From NCBI RefSeq assembly GCF_001954275.1, contig NZ_MBEU01000004.1, positions 1-64,000 on the forward strand: a stretch of 64,000 nt of DNA, given 5' to 3'. Below are positions 63,811 to 64,000 of this stretch, piece by piece (position 1 is the first letter of the stretch; each line of letters begins with the position of its first letter). The position numbers and the translations under genes are program-made. This DNA is from Mycobacterium sp. IS-836 (GTDB lineage Bacteria > Actinomycetota > Actinomycetes > Mycobacteriales > Mycobacteriaceae). The notes beneath the pieces are model-generated. The model worked only from the letters and a program-made list of their open reading frames with translations, had not been told where the DNA came from and did no database searches.

Positions 63811-64000
63811 GTGCAGCGGTGGCGGGGCCAGGACGAGATCCCCACGGACTGGGGCAGATGCGTGGTCACCATCGGCGTGTTCGATGGTGTGCACCGCGGC
63901 CATGCCGAACTCATCGCGCACGCGGTGAAGGCCGGCCGCACCCGCAACGTGCCGGCCGTGCTCATGACGTTCGACCCCCACCCGATGGAAGTGGTCTATC
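63811..64000 (+). CDS. ribF: Bifunctional riboflavin kinase/FAD synthetase, N-terminal part
   Basis: Partial gene cut by the window edge. The first 63 residues start VQRWRGQDEIP and continue through TIGVFDGVHRGHAELIA, whose HRGH is the nucleotidyltransferase motif, to VLMTFDPHPMEVVY. The full protein of about 330 residues would convert riboflavin to FMN and FAD. Position and sequence match M. tuberculosis Rv2786c. GTG start. Confidence 0.95.
   Translation, partial: MQRWRGQDEIPTDWGRCVVTIGVFDGVHRGHAELIAHAVKAGRTRNVPAVLMTFDPHPMEVVY

Overview
The window is GC-rich chromosomal DNA from a slow-growing Mycobacterium, most likely a member of or near the M. avium complex. The evidence is the gene order, which follows M. 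tuberculosis Rv2894c (xerC) to Rv2786c (ribF) in reverse orientation, together with mycobacterial genes such as mpt53, rip1, efpA, mtr (mycothione reductase), pptT and the DUF2631 protein. The mpt70-dipZ-mpt83 block, PE_PGRS48, the vapBC pairs and the dinF/ugp region known from M. tuberculosis are not present at the matching positions. Species assignment is an inference.

Region by region. 1-5.8 kb: a 5'-truncated lactate-monooxygenase-type gene, xerC, an exported M23 protein, rpsB-tsf, amidase amiC and a MarR repressor with a perfect palindrome over its start codon. 5.8-9.8 kb: an accessory-looking stretch with an SDR, an MPT63-like secreted protein, an acyltransferase, a GlnR-like orphan regulator whose start lies in nested inverted repeats, and a CsbD-like stress protein. 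10-13.5 kb: pyrH-frr-cdsA-rlmN. 13.5-15.2 kb: mpt53, a CcdA-like membrane protein and DUF2631. 15.3-19.8 kb: dxr-rip1-ispG-GNAT, which joins two MEP isoprenoid enzymes to the site-2 protease. 19.9-23.4 kb: a penicillin-binding lipoprotein, DUF1707 and map. 23.4-29.7 kb: cobQ, a degenerate alpha/beta hydrolase, then glnA4, a PuuD-like amidohydrolase, aldC and an SDR, a tightly packed operon that could form a complete gamma-glutamylation route for an amine or amino alcohol. 29.7-35.2 kb (minus strand): a PEP-mutase/isocitrate-lyase family enzyme, and an operon of lysophospholipase, mtr, nicT and a phosphodiesterase. 35.3-42.5 kb: mqo, GNAT, a ChlI/ChlD-like chelatase, cobO, cobB and cysG. 42.5-46 kb: efpA and proS. 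46-53.4 kb: a pair of ferritin-like proteins on the minus strand, then rimP-nusA-ylxR-infB-rbfA-nrnA. 53.4-57.9 kb: a breakpoint relative to M. tuberculosis, with small conserved proteins, echA16 and a CocE-type hydrolase. 57.9-64 kb: pptH-pptT-truB, ltp1-fadE21, the metalloregulator sirR/mntR and the start of ribF.

Genes are very densely packed. Many junctions are 4-base ATGA overlaps, and two convergent pairs overlap by 4 bases at their stop codons. About fifteen genes lack a Shine-Dalgarno sequence and instead have a TAnnnT hexamer 5-8 bases before the start codon, as expected for leaderless transcripts. Cobalt/corrinoid functions (cobQ, nicT, the chelatase-like protein, cobO, cobB, cysG) are concentrated in an 18-kb stretch. 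No gap longer than 300 bases, rRNA, tRNA, CRISPR array or intact insertion sequence was seen.
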